Of a stretch of 6,719 nucleotides of DNA, positions 5,648 through 6,719 are shown piece by piece. The stretch is from an uncultured Clostridia bacterium. Lineage in GTDB: Bacteria; Bacillota; Clostridia; Oscillospirales; Ruminococcaceae. The DNA is taken from the NCBI GenBank assembly GCA_937893735.1, contig CALBGD010000128.1:1-6719 (forward strand), given 5' to 3'. How positions within the stretch are numbered: the first letter of the stretch is position 1; every line of letters starts with the position of its first letter. The position numbers and the translations under genes were made by a program. The notes beneath the pieces are model-generated. The model ran no database searches, was not told where the DNA came from, and saw only the letters and a list, made by a program, of their open reading frames with translations.

Positions 5648-5884
5648 ATGGCAGAAATCACATTCAAGATCACCAAGGAACTGGGCGTTATCTCCGAGAA
5701 CGCAAAGGGCTGGACAAGAGAGCTGAATCTCGTAAGCTGGAACGACCGCGAGCCCAAGTACGATATCCGCGACTGGAACGCAGACCACACCCGCATGAGC
5801 AAGGGAATCTCCATGACCGAGGAGGAAATGCAGCAGCTCGTTGAGCTGTTCAACTCCCGTAATGAAGAGGACAGCTTCGAGTAA
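5648..5884 (+). CDS. YdbC-type PC4-domain protein (single-strand nucleic-acid binding)
   Basis: This 78-residue cytoplasmic protein resembles the Lactococcus YdbC family, bacterial homologues of the eukaryotic coactivator PC4 that bind single-stranded DNA as dimers. The whole protein is one domain: a beta strand FKITKELGVISENAKGW (6-22), ELNLVSWNDREPKYDIRDWN (25-44), GISMTEEEMQQLVELF (53-68) forming the dimer helix, and an acidic tail (RNEEDSFE). The conserved ENAKGW and LNLVSWN-REPKYDIR blocks carry the recognition. AAGGAG lies 7 nt upstream of the ATG, inside the end of the phosphoesterase gene. The 1-nt gap to that gene's TGA makes the two a transcriptional and probably translational unit. 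In vivo role (transcription, repair or RNA handling) is not known from the sequence. Confidence 0.9.
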   Translation: MAEITFKITKELGVISENAKGWTRELNLVSWNDREPKYDIRDWNADHTRMSKGISMTEEEMQQLVELFNSRNEEDSFE

Positions 5885-5899
5885 TTACAAAGCATACAT

Positions 5900-5928
5900 A
5901 AAAAAACGGCTGGAGAACACTCCAGTCG
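5900..5928 (-). terminator. Intrinsic terminator for the minus-strand chemotaxis gene (weak in the plus direction)
   Basis: CGGCTGGAG (5907-5915) pairs with CTCCAGTCG (5920-5928) around an AACA loop: 9 pairs, one of them G-U in plus-strand RNA (A-C in minus-strand RNA). Seven A residues at 5900-5906 become a run of seven U in minus-strand RNA directly after the stem, so this is a strong minus-direction terminator. In the plus direction it is followed only by AUUUUAUUAU, so it could also act weakly for the PC4-like gene. Confidence 0.75.
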
Positions 5929-5946
5929 ATTTTATTATCAGCGAAA

Positions 5947-5977
5947 CAGGGCGGAATCAGCTCCGCCCTGCTTTTTT
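5947..5977 (+). terminator. Intrinsic terminator for the plus-strand phosphoesterase-PC4 pair
   Basis: CAGGGCGGA (5947-5955) pairs perfectly with TCCGCCCTG (5962-5970) around a 6-nt loop, followed by C and six T. In the minus direction it is followed by UUUCGC, a poor U-tract. It lies only a few bases past the stop of the convergent chemotaxis gene. Confidence 0.85.
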
Positions 5978-5983
5978 ATGCAT

Positions 5984-6719
5984 TTATTTTGTCACGAACT
6001 TCTCGACCTCGTCAGCAAGCGATGTTGCAAGCGCTGAGAGCTCCTCGCTGGAAGCTGCGCTCTCCTCCGCCGTCGCCGTGGTGGAGTGCATTCCCGATTC
6101 TATGCTGGAGATTCCGGTGGTTATCTGGCTGACCGCATTCTGCTGGTCTGCCGCCGCCGCAGTGATGACCTGCATTTCATCGGAGATCTTGCTGATTCCG
6201 GAAACTATGCTGGTCATCGCTGTATGAGCGTCGCCGGCAAGCTGTGTTCCCTTATCGACCGCAGTAAGCGAAGCGTTGATGAGCGCTGTCGTATTCTGGG
6301 CTGCCTCAGCAGACTTTGCGGCAAGGTTGCCTACCTCGTCTGCGACAACCGCGAAGCCCTTTCCTGCCTCGCCTGCACGCGCAGCCTCGATGGAGGCATT
6401 CAGCGCAAGGATATTGGTCTGGAATGCGATATCCTGTATGGTCTTGATGATGTCCTTGATGGACGCGGATTTTTCCTTGATGTCCTCGACTGCTTCAAGG
6501 AGCTGACCCATGAGCTCGCCGCCATCGTGAGCAGCGCTGTTGGCTTCCTCTGCAAGGGACGCAACGTTCGCGGAGGTATCCGCAGTGTGGTTTGCCTTCT
6601 CCTGAATGGAGCCTATCGTGGAAGAGATCTCGTCAACCGCCTGAGCCACTGTTATAGCAGTCTCGGAAAGGCTTGCGGAGCCCTCTGCGACCTGACTGGA
6701 GCCCGACTGGATATTGCTT
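5984..6719 (-). CDS. Methyl-accepting chemotaxis protein, C-terminal signalling domain (5' end outside window)
   Basis: MCPs pass ligand signals to CheW and CheA. The visible 244 residues are the cytoplasmic four-helix coiled-coil hairpin. The tip, at about 6320-6445, contains [20 protein letters not shown] followed by [20 protein letters not shown], the near-invariant CheA/CheW-contact stretch. Both flanking helices show Ala/Ser/Glu-rich heptads with EE and QQ-type pairs suitable for methylation ([21 protein letters not shown]). The C-terminus is EVEKFVTK, without a CheR-binding pentapeptide. The reading frame continues to the right edge (codons in phase with 6718); a GTG at 6649 is internal, not a start. 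Sensor and membrane segments are outside the window, so the ligand is unknown. It is convergent with the PC4-like gene across 99 nt and implies a motile host, or a host using chemosensory signalling otherwise. Confidence 0.95.
   Translation of the reverse strand, partial: SNIQSGSSQVAEGSASLSETAITVAQAVDEISSTIGSIQEKANHTADTSANVASLAEEANSAAHDGGELMGQLLEAVEDIKEKSASIKDIIKTIQDIAFQTNILALNASIEAARAGEAGKGFAVVADEVGNLAAKSAEAAQNTTALINASLTAVDKGTQLAGDAHTAMTSIVSGISKISDEMQVITAAAADQQNAVSQITTGISSIESGMHSTTATAEESAASSEELSALATSLADEVEKFVTK

Noticed and set aside
6649..6719. A GTG at 6649 as the start of a short chemotaxis protein
   Set aside because: The frame stays open to the window edge and codes for typical MCP coiled-coil sequence upstream of the GTG, so the gene simply continues outside the window.

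Overview
The window looks like chromosomal DNA from a Gram-positive Clostridia-type bacterium. Ruminococcaceae/Oscillospiraceae would fit, but that is inferred from protein style and was not checked by any search. The signs are strong AGGAGG-type ribosome sites, textbook TTGACA/TATAAT-like promoters with 17-bp spacers, an Rrf2 regulator with the Firmicutes cysteine pattern, RlmH, and a YdbC-type PC4 protein. There are no rRNA or tRNA genes, no CRISPR array and no insertion sequence. No stretch over 300 bases lacks a gene.

Left block, all on the minus strand (transcribed right to left, 1-1913): a strong promoter drives an Rrf2/IscR-like regulator, then nadA (quinolinate synthase), then mnmA (tRNA U34 2-thiolase, cut by the left edge). 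The theme is iron-sulfur and sulfur metabolism: a putative cluster-sensing regulator, a [4Fe-4S] enzyme of NAD synthesis and a sulfur-transfer enzyme. nadA is broken here. Its two halves lie in different frames, and about eight codons after the second cluster cysteine appear to be missing. nadA and mnmA overlap by 8 nt.

Middle block, also minus strand (1936-4855): a second strong promoter with a short leader hairpin drives a D-alanyl-D-alanine carboxypeptidase-like protein, rlmH and a LacX-like aldose-1-epimerase. The gaps are 1 and 10 nt, so this is a compact operon. No clear terminator follows it before the regulator's promoter. Instead, that junction holds a long interrupted inverted repeat which in read-through RNA would pair with the regulator's ribosome-binding site.

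Right block: on the plus strand, a divergently oriented pair (4915-5884) encodes a calcineurin-fold metallophosphoesterase homologue that has lost several metal ligands and, 1 nt downstream, a YdbC/PC4-like single-strand nucleic-acid-binding protein. A convergent minus-strand gene (5984 to the right edge) encodes the cytoplasmic signalling domain of a methyl-accepting chemotaxis protein. The 99 bases between them hold two hairpins in a crossed layout: each hairpin has its T-tract on the side that serves the more distant gene.

The most notable points are the disrupted nadA, the read-through-sensitive hairpin over the regulator's start, the apparently metal-poor phosphoesterase paired with a PC4-like protein, and a peptidase with Cys in place of Asn in its SxN motif.
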